Assembly: GCA_020696885.1 (NCBI GenBank)
Contig: JAJFMS010000076.1
Location: 1 to 8,920, forward strand
From: Armatimonadota bacterium
GTDB lineage: Bacteria; Armatimonadota; SYMT01
Direction of reading: 5' to 3'
DNA: 8,920 bases
In this document: piece by piece, positions 1 through 7,094 of the stretch
Numbering within the stretch: position 1 is the first letter of the stretch
How the letters are laid out: each line of letters starts with the position of its first letter
Program-made: the position numbers and the translations under genes
Notes under the pieces: generated by a model
The model's input: the letters and a program-made list of their open reading frames with translations, nothing else
Database searches by the model: none
Told to the model about the DNA's origin: nothing

Positions 1-388
1 CAGCCTCGTTGAGCTTCTGGCGGTGGTGATGGTGCTGGCGGTGCTCGCCGGCACGGCGATTCCCGTCTATCTGAACACCCGCCGGGCAGCCGCCGCACGT
101 GCCTGCATCGGTAACATCGCCGCCATCGGCGCTGCAGAATCCGCCTACGCGCTCCGGAATGGGGCGTATATCGGGACGATGTCGAGCCTGGTCGGCGCCT
201 CGGAAGGGCTGGCGGAAACGCCACTCTGCCCGCTCACCCGGACCAATACCTACACCCTGACCGTGAGCGGCACGACCGGTGACCTCACCATGGCCTGCAC
301 TAACGCCGCGGCTCACGCCGGTTATGTGGGGGTGGCGGGCGATTACAGCCGCGTTCTGCTGAAGCCGGCGGTCGAAACCCTGCCCTAA
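1..388 (+). CDS. Type IV prepilin / major pseudopilin-like protein, 5' partial
   Basis: The gene enters from the left edge; base 1 is the last base of a codon (probably Phe) and the frame reads SLVELLAVVMVLAVLAG. This is the hydrophobic helix of a class III signal peptide just after the Gly/Phe cleavage site, with Glu at position 5 of the mature pilin, the residue needed for filament assembly. The missing part should therefore be only the short leader. About 128 codons are visible. The C-terminal half has the pattern CP...Y..........C....H, as in many small GspG/ComGC/PilA-like pilins, where the two Cys could form a disulfide. It should be cleaved and inserted by a prepilin peptidase and polymerised as a shaft subunit. 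An ATG at base 23 lies inside the hydrophobic helix and is not the true start. Whether it is the major subunit is inferred from its position ahead of the minor prepilins. Confidence 0.88.
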   Translation, partial: SLVELLAVVMVLAVLAGTAIPVYLNTRRAAAARACIGNIAAIGAAESAYALRNGAYIGTMSSLVGASEGLAETPLCPLTRTNTYTLTVSGTTGDLTMACTNAAAHAGYVGVAGDYSRVLLKPAVETLP

Positions 389-408
389 CAAGCTGCCCGG
401 TCCGGTAT

Positions 409-438
409 GCGTGGTGCTGCCGGTTGCGGGCACCACGC
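409..438 (+). other. Intercistronic hairpin after the first prepilin gene
   Basis: A perfect 9-bp inverted repeat, GCGTGGTGC (409-417) and GCACCACGC (430-438), surrounds a 12-nt loop, 20 bases after the pilin stop. No T-run follows, so it is not a classical intrinsic terminator. In pilin operons such hairpins can stabilise the upstream message or reduce read-through into the minor-pilin genes; that role is inferred here. Confidence 0.5.
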
Positions 439-522
439 GGGTAGCCTATCGGGTCGGCATCGGTGCGCACCGTACGCTCCGCGACCACGGATTCCACCAC
501 GGCACACTCGAGAAGCGTAGTG

Positions 523-1698
523 ATGCTTACCCGACCGCTCTCATCCCGCCCTGGGGCCTCGATGGTGATTGCTCAGGCGCTCGTTCTGGCGCTCACGGTG
601 ATCGTCGCGGCCACCCAGTTGCAGGTGGTGAGCCAGTACAAGCTCAGCCGATCCGAGAAGGACAATGAGCACGCGCTCCAGGCGGCGGAAGCCGGCGCGA
701 ACTGGTACGTGAACCGGTTGAACAATGGAGTGGAGCTAGGGAGCGCGATCACGGATCGCACGGTGCGAGCTTTCCGCATCGCGGTCAAGAACGGCACCGT
801 CGCCGTCACCCGTTATCCCGCGGGCACCGAACAGGGCTACTACGTGGGCTACACCAGCACGGCAGGGAGCCTGGTCAACATCGCCGCCTATGGCTGGTCC
901 CGCGGCGTGGTGCGCAAGATCAAGCTCCAGACCAACCAGTCCGGCGGTCTTAGCTACGCCATCCTGATGGATGGCCCCCTGGTGGTCAGCGGCAATCCCA
1001 CCATCAACTCCAGTGTCCACTCCAATGACGACCTCACGTTCTGGGGAAACCCGATCATCAACGGTGACGTAACCGCCGGCGACACGGTGACCTACGGCGG
1101 GAACCCCGCGGTCAGCGGTACGACGACCCAGAGTGCTCCCACGGTCGCACTGCCCTCCGTGAACGCCGCCACCCTCCGCGCGCTGGCACTCGCCAACGGG
1201 AGCAGGGCGGGCCTCACGATCTCCACGAACGGTGCGGTTACGCTGCAGGGGGTCTACACCGGCAACCTCATCATCAATTCCAACCCCACGATCACGTTGA
1301 TCGGCACGGTCTACGTGGACGGGTATCTTCAGTTTAACGGCAACACCACCACTAACCTTGGCAGCGGCCTGCTGGTCGGCGAGGACGGGATTCAGTTCAA
1401 CGGGAACGGAAGCGTGAACGGAGGGGACGGCCTGGCGCTGCTCTCACTGCGGGCCGGGGCGTTCAACAGTTCGCCGCCGGCGATTGAGATCAATGGCAAT
1501 CCCCCCATTCGGGGTGTACTCTACGCCCCGAATGGCTTCGTGCGGATCAACGGTAACCCCAACATCACCGGCAGCATCGTGGCGGATTCCACCCAGATCA
1601 ACGGGAACCCCACGATTACGCGGAACACCAACTACGTCGCGCCCTCGGCGCTCGGGACGAGCGGCTACGACCTGGTGGGTTGGAGGGAGATCGAATGA
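523..1698 (+). CDS. PilX/GspK-type minor pilin with GNP-repeat beta-solenoid domain
   Basis: The product is 391 aa. Residues about 12-35 form a prepilin-like start (PGASMVIAQALVLALTVIVA), followed near residues 50-56 by the ALQAAEAG motif typical of PilX N-terminal domains. From about residue 155 the protein has repeats centred on Gly-Asn-Pro or Asn-Gly-Asn at residues 157, 175, 193, 253, 273, 294, 325, 344 and 361. Consecutive copies are often 17-19 residues apart, and Val/Ile/Leu alternates with small polar residues, as in a parallel beta-helix. It is probably exported as a pseudopilin and placed at or near the filament tip, where the solenoid could bind a ligand or surface. ATG 523 was preferred over the upstream in-frame GTG 463 because GAGAAG at 510-515 is a plausible ribosome site and the leader then has normal length. 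The stop overlaps the next start (ATGA). The substrate is unknown; similarity to uncharacterised pilus-associated beta-helix domains is expected. Confidence 0.8.
   Translation: MLTRPLSSRPGASMVIAQALVLALTVIVAATQLQVVSQYKLSRSEKDNEHALQAAEAGANWYVNRLNNGVELGSAITDRTVRAFRIAVKNGTVAVTRYPAGTEQGYYVGYTSTAGSLVNIAAYGWSRGVVRKIKLQTNQSGGLSYAILMDGPLVVSGNPTINSSVHSNDDLTFWGNPIINGDVTAGDTVTYGGNPAVSGTTTQSAPTVALPSVNAATLRALALANGSRAGLTISTNGAVTLQGVYTGNLIINSNPTITLIGTVYVDGYLQFNGNTTTNLGSGLLVGEDGIQFNGNGSVNGGDGLALLSLRAGAFNSSPPAIEINGNPPIRGVLYAPNGFVRINGNPNITGSIVADSTQINGNPTITRNTNYVAPSALGTSGYDLVGWREIE
988..1620 (+). repeat. Coding repeats for GNP/NGN solenoid turns
   Basis: At least nine copies of a degenerate GGN-AAC/AAT-(CCC) core occur in frame, with cores near 991, 1045, 1099, 1279, 1339, 1402, 1495, 1552 and 1603. 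The first three copies are exactly 54 bp apart and the last three are 57 and 51 bp apart, giving turns of about 18 residues. The DNA copies have diverged at third positions, so the repeat is held by protein structure and is not a recent tandem duplication. Confidence 0.7.
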
Positions 1699-2141
1699 GC
1701 CGGTGGCCTGTTCGTGCCCGGCGGGGGTTCACCTATCTCGAGTTGGTAGCCTCGATGATGCTGGTGGCCATCGCCGGCGCCTGCTCCGTGGCGAGCTGGG
1801 GCCTGGCGCCGAAGATCCTTGCCAATCGCCGCGCCACGGAGATGTCCGTTATGCTCGCGGCGCAAGAATTGGAGCGCCTCAAGGCGTTCAAGTATGACGG
1901 GCTCACCGTAACGCCGGTCGGCACCCCCAACACCTTCTACTACGACAAGCTGGGCGCACTGCTTGGCTCAGCCACCGGCGCCACCTATAAGGTGAAGAGC
2001 TGGGTGATCCCCCAGGATTCCAACGGGGACAGCGTGTTGAATACGGCGGACCTCCGCGAGCTGACCGTAGAAGTGTGGACGCCGAACGAGTCCAAGCGGT
2101 ACGAGCGGGCCGTCACCCTCCTGACGAAGGACGGGATCTGA
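1695..2141 (+). CDS. PilV/GspI-type minor prepilin
   Basis: The product is 148 aa. A short basic leader, MSRWPVRARRG, precedes FTYLELVASMMLVAIAG; cleavage after Gly11 would leave Phe1 and Glu5, the class III prepilin signature. The helix continues into LAAQELERLKAF, a pattern usual in PilV/GspI proteins. Residues 108-119 read DSNGDSVLNTAD, matching an EF-hand/dockerin-like calcium loop (Asp1, Asn3, Asp5, Asn9, Asp12), and are followed by strand-forming LRELTVEVWTP. Start ATG 1695 overlaps the upstream stop (ATGA) and has a strong GGAGGGA ribosome site at 1682-1688; a TTG at 1680 lies on the far side of that site. The likely role is one of the tip-complex minor pilins that initiate filament assembly. 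PilV and GspI cannot be separated by eye. Confidence 0.82.
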   Translation: MSRWPVRARRGFTYLELVASMMLVAIAGACSVASWGLAPKILANRRATEMSVMLAAQELERLKAFKYDGLTVTPVGTPNTFYYDKLGALLGSATGATYKVKSWVIPQDSNGDSVLNTADLRELTVEVWTPNESKRYERAVTLLTKDGI

Positions 2142-2731
2142 TGCGATGGCGGAGTGGTGGTCGCTCTGGCTCCCGGCCCGCGCGCGGGGTCTCCCTGTTG
2201 GAGCTGCTTGTGGCGCTCACGATGATGGCGTTCGTCATCGCCAGCAGTGCGACGCTGCTGACCATCGGGCGGCGGCAGCAGCGAACCTGGCAGCAGTACA
2301 GCCAGGTCCAGACCGACCTTCACATTGCGCTGCGCCGTGCCACGCGCACGATCCGGCACGGCAGCGCCATCCTCAATCCCAGCTCCGCGGTGAACTTCCC
2401 GATCAAGACCAGCTCGGCCACCCAGCTGATCGTGCGCGTCCCGGAGCCCACCGGCGTCTCACCCACCACAGTGGAGGTCCGGTTTCACGTGACCGGCGGT
2501 GTCTTCTACGCACAGCGGTCCGATGTGGCCGGAAACGGACTGGCACTCATGACCGGGGTCCAGGGAGTGGCCTTCTCGTATTACCGCACCGCATCCGGAG
2601 TCCGGACCGTCGTCTCCGGAACTCCGGAGACCGCCACCGAGGTGGGCATCTCGCTGACCGGATCCTCCGGCGGGTTCAATACCAGTCTCATTGCGCTGGT
2701 AGCCATGCGAAACGTGCTGATTTCCCTCTAA
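2141..2731 (+). CDS. PilW/GspJ-type minor prepilin
   Basis: The product is 196 aa. After an Arg-rich leader, the cleavage region ARG/VSLLELLVALTMMAFVIASS gives Val1 and Glu5, so this is another class III prepilin. The helix runs on into RQQRTWQQYSQVQTDLHIALRRATRTIRHG, the long amphipathic stretch with a Leu-Arg-Arg-x-x-Arg pattern seen in PilW/GspJ proteins, followed by a beta-rich globular part. The ATG shares its A with the previous stop (TGATG), and GAAGGA at 2126-2131 is a suitable ribosome site. A longer reading from 2075 would overlap the previous gene by 67 bp and spoil the leader. It probably joins the two preceding products in a minor-pilin tip complex; the GspI-GspJ-GspK trio is the known parallel. 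The subfamily label is by length, order and N-terminal pattern only. Confidence 0.8.
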   Translation: MRWRSGGRSGSRPARGVSLLELLVALTMMAFVIASSATLLTIGRRQQRTWQQYSQVQTDLHIALRRATRTIRHGSAILNPSSAVNFPIKTSSATQLIVRVPEPTGVSPTTVEVRFHVTGGVFYAQRSDVAGNGLALMTGVQGVAFSYYRTASGVRTVVSGTPETATEVGISLTGSSGGFNTSLIALVAMRNVLISL

Positions 2732-2757
2732 CTGCGGACGAAGCTACCCTTTCGTGA

Positions 2758-2777
2758 GCCCGCAAGGTCCAGCGGGC
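2758..2777 (+). other. Small GC hairpin between the prepilin block and the assembly block
   Basis: GCCCGC (2758-2763) and GCGGGC (2772-2777) form a 6-bp stem with an 8-nt loop. It lies between the PilW-like stop and the TTG start of the next gene. No T-run follows, so it is at best a weak terminator or a translation-control element. This 62-bp gap is the only place between 1695 and 5141 where translation is not directly coupled. Confidence 0.35.
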
Positions 2778-2793
2778 CGACATCTTAATTGAG

Positions 2794-4521
2794 TTGTTAC
2801 TAAGAAAAGCCCGGAATACCACGTCCACCGCCCTGGCGATCATGGCGGACTCGATCTTGCTGGTGCAGGTCTGCCAGCAGGACGGTCGCGTTCGCGTGGC
2901 TGCGCAGGGAACCGAGGCGGTTCCGGAAGGGTGCTTCTCCGAGCACGGCGTCAAAGATTCGCAGCAGCTCGGCCGCGCGATCCGAGCCCTCTGGACCCGC
3001 GTAGGAATCAAGGACCGGGCGGCTGCGGTGGTGCTCCCCTCCGCCATGTGCGGCCTGCGCTCCGTCCGCCTGCCGGACCTGCCGGACCCCGAGCGGCGCT
3101 CCGTCCTGCGCGGCGAGCTGGAGCACAGCGGCGCAATCCCGTTCCGGGGCGGCGCTTTTGACTTCATCTGGGTGCGGGAGCCGTCCGATACGGAGCCCGC
3201 GCCGGCGGAAGCGTTCTCGCTCTATACCAGTGAAGAGATCGTCAACGATCTCCGCGCGGCCCTCCGGCACGCGGACCTCCAGCTCGCCGCGCTGGAGCCG
3301 GTCTCCGTCGGCGTGTTCCGAGCCTGCTCCCTGGCGGATCCGGGAGGCGAGCCGCGCGCAGCCCTCTGCCTGGACGACACCACCGCGGATTTCTGTATCC
3401 TGGAAGGCTCCCAGATCCGCTACCTGCGCCGGATCGCCAGCGGCTGGGCGGACCTCCGCGATATGCTGGACGAGCACGGCGATCCCCCGCGTGGCCCGGC
3501 GGGTCCCACCGACTCGATAGCGGGTCGCACGGAGCCTGCTGGAGTCGCCGCAGTCGCCGCGCGGGAGCACCACACCGCTCTTTCCGCAAAATCCGGCGCC
3601 CCGTTCCTCGTCGCGGAGACGGTGCGCTCGCTCGCGTACTACGCACGAGCCCACGGGGGAGATCAGCGGCCCGAGACGCTCGCGATCGCGGCGTCGCTCC
3701 CGGACTTCCACCGCCTGGAGGGCTTCTTCAGGGACGTGGGCGTTCCCACCCCGACAGCGGTGGATCCCGGTCTGGAGTTCGGTATCGAGCTGCCCAACGC
3801 CGGCCCGGTCGCCGGAGGCACGCTGGTCGCGCACGCTCTCGCGGCCATCGGCACGGCAGCCTCCGTGGCCGGCTTCACCACCACGATCAACCGGATCGAC
3901 CTGGGCCGGGATGATCCCGCCACCAAGGTTCATAACCCCTGGGGTGCTGCGCTCCTTCCCGCGCTCATCGGCTCGGGGATCTGGCTCCTGCTCACACTGG
4001 TGATCTGGTTCGCGACGGAGGGCGCCGAGGACGGAGCATCGGCCGAGGAGTCCAATCTCAAGGTCCGCCTCGCGGACACCCGCACGCAGCAGGCGCCGCT
4101 GCTGGAGCTCCAGGAGCTGCAGCAGAAGTCGCTGGAGTTCAAGCTGAAATCCGAGATCCCCGCCGCTGCGCTGCTGGGGCAGGTGGCGGCCGCGTCACAG
4201 CCCCAGGTCACGCTCCGGCAACTGTCCACGGACACAAACCAGATGGTGACGCTAACCGGCGAGGCGGTGGCCTCGGACAGCGTGCTCCAGTATGCCTACG
4301 CCCTCGGCAGCGGGAAGACGATCCGCCAACCACGGATCACCCTGATCCGCCAGGGGGAAAGCGGCTACGTGGACTTCCAGATCTCCGGGAAGCTGATCAT
4401 GACGCCGCCCGAGACGACGAAGCAGCCGGCAGCGGCCACCGAGCAAGGTCGCGCCACGCCCGCGCCCGATGCGGCGAGCCCCGTGGCGCCGGCCAAGCCC
4501 GAGCTGGGGGCGGCGCCATGA
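2794..4521 (+). CDS. PilM-PilN fusion (GspL-like) inner-membrane assembly protein
   Basis: The product is 575 aa, longer than PilM (about 350) or PilN (about 190) alone. Residues about 10-350 follow the PilM actin-like fold in outline, including the VAETVRSLAYY segment (compare RSLxFY in PilM). The nucleotide-binding motifs look lost: the first phosphate loop (usually GxDIGSxxxK) is LAIMADSILLVQ at 14-25, the second (DIGAxxT) is LDDTTADF at 193-200, and the adenosine motif (GGGA) is IAASLPDF at 298-305. Residues 365-370, INRIDL, sit where PilN has its INLLP PilM-binding motif. A membrane helix follows (about 385-407), then a coiled-coil-like stretch (about 415-450), a PilN-like ferredoxin-type periplasmic domain (about 455-535) and a Pro/Ala-rich tail. 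This is the topology of GspL. TTG 2794 is the only usual start codon upstream of the first beta strand; its ribosome site is weak. ATG 2842 would cut into the fold. The next gene overlaps (ATGA). Confidence 0.78.
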   Translation: MLLRKARNTTSTALAIMADSILLVQVCQQDGRVRVAAQGTEAVPEGCFSEHGVKDSQQLGRAIRALWTRVGIKDRAAAVVLPSAMCGLRSVRLPDLPDPERRSVLRGELEHSGAIPFRGGAFDFIWVREPSDTEPAPAEAFSLYTSEEIVNDLRAALRHADLQLAALEPVSVGVFRACSLADPGGEPRAALCLDDTTADFCILEGSQIRYLRRIASGWADLRDMLDEHGDPPRGPAGPTDSIAGRTEPAGVAAVAAREHHTALSAKSGAPFLVAETVRSLAYYARAHGGDQRPETLAIAASLPDFHRLEGFFRDVGVPTPTAVDPGLEFGIELPNAGPVAGGTLVAHALAAIGTAASVAGFTTTINRIDLGRDDPATKVHNPWGAALLPALIGSGIWLLLTLVIWFATEGAEDGASAEESNLKVRLADTRTQQAPLLELQELQQKSLEFKLKSEIPAAALLGQVAAASQPQVTLRQLSTDTNQMVTLTGEAVASDSVLQYAYALGSGKTIRQPRITLIRQGESGYVDFQISGKLIMTPPETTKQPAAATEQGRATPAPDAASPVAPAKPELGAAP

Positions 4522-5141
4522 TCCGGCTCTCGGCCCTCGATCAGCGGAAGCAGAAGCTGCTGACGCTAGCTGTTCCGGGTGCGGTTCTTCTGCTGTCGCT
4601 GGTGCTGCTGCTTCCCGCCTTCTCTCGCAACGCCGCCACGCAGTGGAAGCTGGATCGGCGCCGCGCGGAGTTGGCGGAGCTCCTGCGTACCCTGCCGAAG
4701 CCGGACCGCACCCGGCAGATCCTGGTTAAGAACAGCCCGATGGAGCCCACCGCCTTCGTGCGGGATATCTCCGCAATCGCCCGCACCGCCGGGTGCCGGT
4801 TCTCCGGGCTGAACGTGGCGGACACCGGCGAGCCGGCCAAGGCGGAAGGCAAGGGCGCCGCCGGGGGCATGCTGGTGGCCCGGCCGGTTTCGGTGGAGGT
4901 GCTGCTGGTCGGCGAGTATCGCAACATCCGCCGCTTTCTTGCCGGGCTAACCAGTACGAAGCGCCTGTACACAGTGACCCGGATGGTCCTCCGCTCCGAA
5001 GGAATGGACCCGAACCAAACGACCGCGTCGCTCGTGCTGGCGAGCATCACGGTGGAGCGTTATGTGGCCGAGACCAGCCGGCCGGTGAAGGCCAAGCCCC
5101 CGGCGGAGAAGCCGATCGGAAATCCGCTGTTCAGCGAGTAA
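4518..5141 (+). CDS. PilO/GspM-like inner-membrane alignment protein
   Basis: The product is 207 aa, the usual PilO size. A 13-residue cytoplasmic start is followed by a membrane helix (about 14-35), an Arg/Glu-rich coiled-coil-like segment (about 40-62) and a periplasmic alpha/beta region (about 75-180) ending VLASITVERYV. The pattern SVEVLLVGEYRNIRRFLAGL near 123-142 matches the PilO/GspM ferredoxin-like core, in which a strand is followed by a tyrosine-containing turn and a helix. It would pair with the PilN-like part of the upstream fusion, as PilN-PilO or GspL-GspM do, and connect the cytoplasmic platform to the secretin. The ATG overlaps the upstream stop (ATGA), so equal production of the two partners by coupled translation is likely. 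The C-terminal tail (about 183-207) is Lys/Pro-rich and probably disordered. Confidence 0.82.
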   Translation: MIRLSALDQRKQKLLTLAVPGAVLLLSLVLLLPAFSRNAATQWKLDRRRAELAELLRTLPKPDRTRQILVKNSPMEPTAFVRDISAIARTAGCRFSGLNVADTGEPAKAEGKGAAGGMLVARPVSVEVLLVGEYRNIRRFLAGLTSTKRLYTVTRMVLRSEGMDPNQTTASLVLASITVERYVAETSRPVKAKPPAEKPIGNPLFSE

Positions 5142-5171
5142 TGCAGTTCACCAGGTGAGACCAACCCCCGG

Positions 5172-7094
5172 ATGTCCCCCAAATTCCCCACTCGATCTAC
5201 CCATCGCCGGAGCACCGCCCTGGGCAGCGCCGGCCTGGCTCTGGGACTTTCCGGTCTCCTGGCGGCAGCAGCCGGCGCCGCTCCGGCGCCCGCGGAGAAG
5301 GCGCAGCCGGCCGCCCGTCCCGCGGCCGTACGTCCGCTGGTCAAGAAGCCGCGCCAGCCACCCGAGACACTAAGCGTCAACTTCCCCAGTATCGACATCC
5401 GGCAGGCCCTCGCTACCGTGGCGTCCTACGCCCAGGCGGATGTGCTCATCACGCCCGGAGCCAGCGGCAAGGTTTCGATCAACCTACGCAACCGTGCGCC
5501 GGAGGAAGTCATCCGATTGGTGGCCGCCTCCGCCGGCCTCTCCGTCTTGAAGACCGGCTCGACCTATGTGGTCGGACCCGCCGACGAGGTCCGGAAAGCC
5601 GCCGCGCAGCTCGGGGAGTCGGTGGTCGTGCCGCTCGAGAACATCACTCCCGCACAGGCGGTGGAGACACTCGCCCGGCTCACACCGACGGTGATCGTGG
5701 AGCCGGCGGCGGGCGCGGTGGTCCTCTCCGGCCTGGTGACCGACCTGGACACGGCCCGCATCGCGCTCCGTGCGCTGGACGTCAAACCGGCGCCAGTGGC
5801 GGTGGTGCCCGAGCGGCAGAGCACGGACGTGGTCTCCGTCCGCTACACCGACCCGGCCGAGGTGGAGCGAGTGTTCAAGAGCGCGTTCCCGGCGGTCCGG
5901 ATCTCGCGACAGGACCGGACGCTCATCGTCACCGGCACCTCGGCCGAGCTCGATGCCGTGCAGCGGGCGCTGGTGGCGCTGGATGCCGCGCCGCCCGTAA
6001 CGCCGGAGCCGCCGCAGCCGAAGGTCACCAGCGTCTACGTCTTGAGCTTCCTGAACGCCAAGACCGCCGAGGAATCGCTCAAGAAGGCGTTCCCCGAGCT
6101 AATCGCGGTGGCAGGCCCGGAGCCTACGGCTCCTCCGCCAGCCCTCTTCCAGCCGCTCTCCCTCACCCTGGGCGGTGGCGGTAGCGGCGCTGGGGGTGGC
6201 GGCTTCGGCGGTGGACTGGGGGGAGGCGCTGGGGGCGGCGGCTTCGGCGGTGGTGGAGCCGGGGGACAGGGCGGCGGCGCCGGCGGGCAGGGCGGAAACG
6301 GCATGAACTACGCGCAGGAGCTCTCGCGCTCCACGCGGCTGATCCTCTCCGGCGCCAAGGCGGACGTGGACGCGGCGATCGAGCTGCTCAAAGCCGTGGA
6401 TCTTGCGCCGCCCCGGGTGAACATCCAGGCAGAGTTGGTCGAGATCGACTCGACGCGGACCCGAGAGCTGGGCATCGACTGGAACCTGGACAACGCGAGC
6501 GTGGGCTTCACCGCAGCGGGCGGCTCCGGACTCCGGGTGGGCAGCATCACCCGTGGCGACTTCGGGCTGCAGGCCACACTTCAGGCGATGGTGCTGGACA
6601 ACCGCGCCCGGGTGCTGGCCCGGCCGAACATCTCCGTGGTCGACAACGAAGATGCCAACATCTTCATCGGCGAGCTGGTGCGGTTCCGCGGCACCGCGAT
6701 CACCTCTCCGGATGCGGGAACGGTGCAGGGCACCGATACCGTGCCGGTGGGCATCGCGCTGCTGGTCCGGCCGCGCATTCATTCCGACGGCAGCGTCACG
6801 TTGAAAGTCCACCCGGTAATCAGCAGCGTCTCCGAAACGGTGAACGGGCTGCCGCAGACCCTGAGCCGCGAAGCGGACACCACCGTCCGGCTCAGGGATG
6901 GGGAGACCCTGGTGATCGGAGGCCTGGAGCGGGACGAGGAGACGGACCAGACCCGCCGCATCCCCGGCTTCTCTAATCTGCCGCTTTTTGGGCAGTTCTT
7001 CCGGTCCCGCAGCAAGAGGAAGACTCGCACTGAGGTGGTCGTGATTGTCCGGGTGAAGCGGATCGTGGATACAATCGCGGGAGAGACAAACTAA
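5172..7094 (+). CDS. gspD: Outer-membrane secretin (GspD/PilQ family)
   Basis: The product is 640 aa. A signal peptide (about 1-40: basic start, then Leu/Ala core ending near AAAAGAAPA) leads to an N0/STN domain (66-136), an N1-like repeat (151-203), a second (218-275) and a third (285-414) split by a Gly-rich insert (334-377). The secretin domain (415-634) has the family marks NIQAELVEID, ARVLARPNISVVDNEDA, the VRLRDGETLVIGGL motif (572-585) and the closing IPGFSNLPLFGQFF motif (597-610). It forms the multimeric gated channel through which the filament or substrate passes. There is no AMIN domain as in many PilQ proteins and no C-terminal pilotin-binding extension, so the layout is closer to GspD; pilQ remains possible. 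No lipobox is seen. The start at ATG 5172 is 30 bp after the pilO-like stop, with AGGTGAG at 5153-5159. Its stop overlaps the next start (TAATG). Confidence 0.93.
   Translation: MSPKFPTRSTHRRSTALGSAGLALGLSGLLAAAAGAAPAPAEKAQPAARPAAVRPLVKKPRQPPETLSVNFPSIDIRQALATVASYAQADVLITPGASGKVSINLRNRAPEEVIRLVAASAGLSVLKTGSTYVVGPADEVRKAAAQLGESVVVPLENITPAQAVETLARLTPTVIVEPAAGAVVLSGLVTDLDTARIALRALDVKPAPVAVVPERQSTDVVSVRYTDPAEVERVFKSAFPAVRISRQDRTLIVTGTSAELDAVQRALVALDAAPPVTPEPPQPKVTSVYVLSFLNAKTAEESLKKAFPELIAVAGPEPTAPPPALFQPLSLTLGGGGSGAGGGGFGGGLGGGAGGGGFGGGGAGGQGGGAGGQGGNGMNYAQELSRSTRLILSGAKADVDAAIELLKAVDLAPPRVNIQAELVEIDSTRTRELGIDWNLDNASVGFTAAGGSGLRVGSITRGDFGLQATLQAMVLDNRARVLARPNISVVDNEDANIFIGELVRFRGTAITSPDAGTVQGTDTVPVGIALLVRPRIHSDGSVTLKVHPVISSVSETVNGLPQTLSREADTTVRLRDGETLVIGGLERDEETDQTRRIPGFSNLPLFGQFFRSRSKRKTRTEVVVIVRVKRIVDTIAGETN
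6186..6263 (+). repeat. 39-bp tandem repeat encoding a Gly-rich loop in the secretin
   Basis: Two adjacent copies of a 39-bp unit (6186-6224 and 6225-6263) each encode GAGGGGFGGG plus three more residues. Their first 28 bases differ at one position (GGGGGT versus GGGGGC). The whole low-complexity segment (residues 334-377) contains 33 Gly among 44 residues, with Phe, Ala, Gln and Ser between. It interrupts the third N-type domain, where GspD proteins also carry a flexible loop facing the channel. Confidence 0.75.

Noticed and set aside
463..522. Longer N-terminus of the PilX/GspK-type protein from GTG 463
   Set aside because: The extra 20 residues are Thr/Ser/Arg-rich and unlike a prepilin leader; ATG 523 has a better ribosome site and gives a leader of normal length.
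2791..2800. GAGTTGTTAC occurring at 2791 and again at 7961
   Set aside because: Ten-base matches are expected by chance in a window of this length, and the flanks do not match.
2800..3933. Long reverse-strand open frame (377 codons) opposite the GspL-like gene
   Set aside because: High-GC DNA gives long antisense frames; the product is Arg/Gly-rich without family features, while the + strand frame has clear domains.
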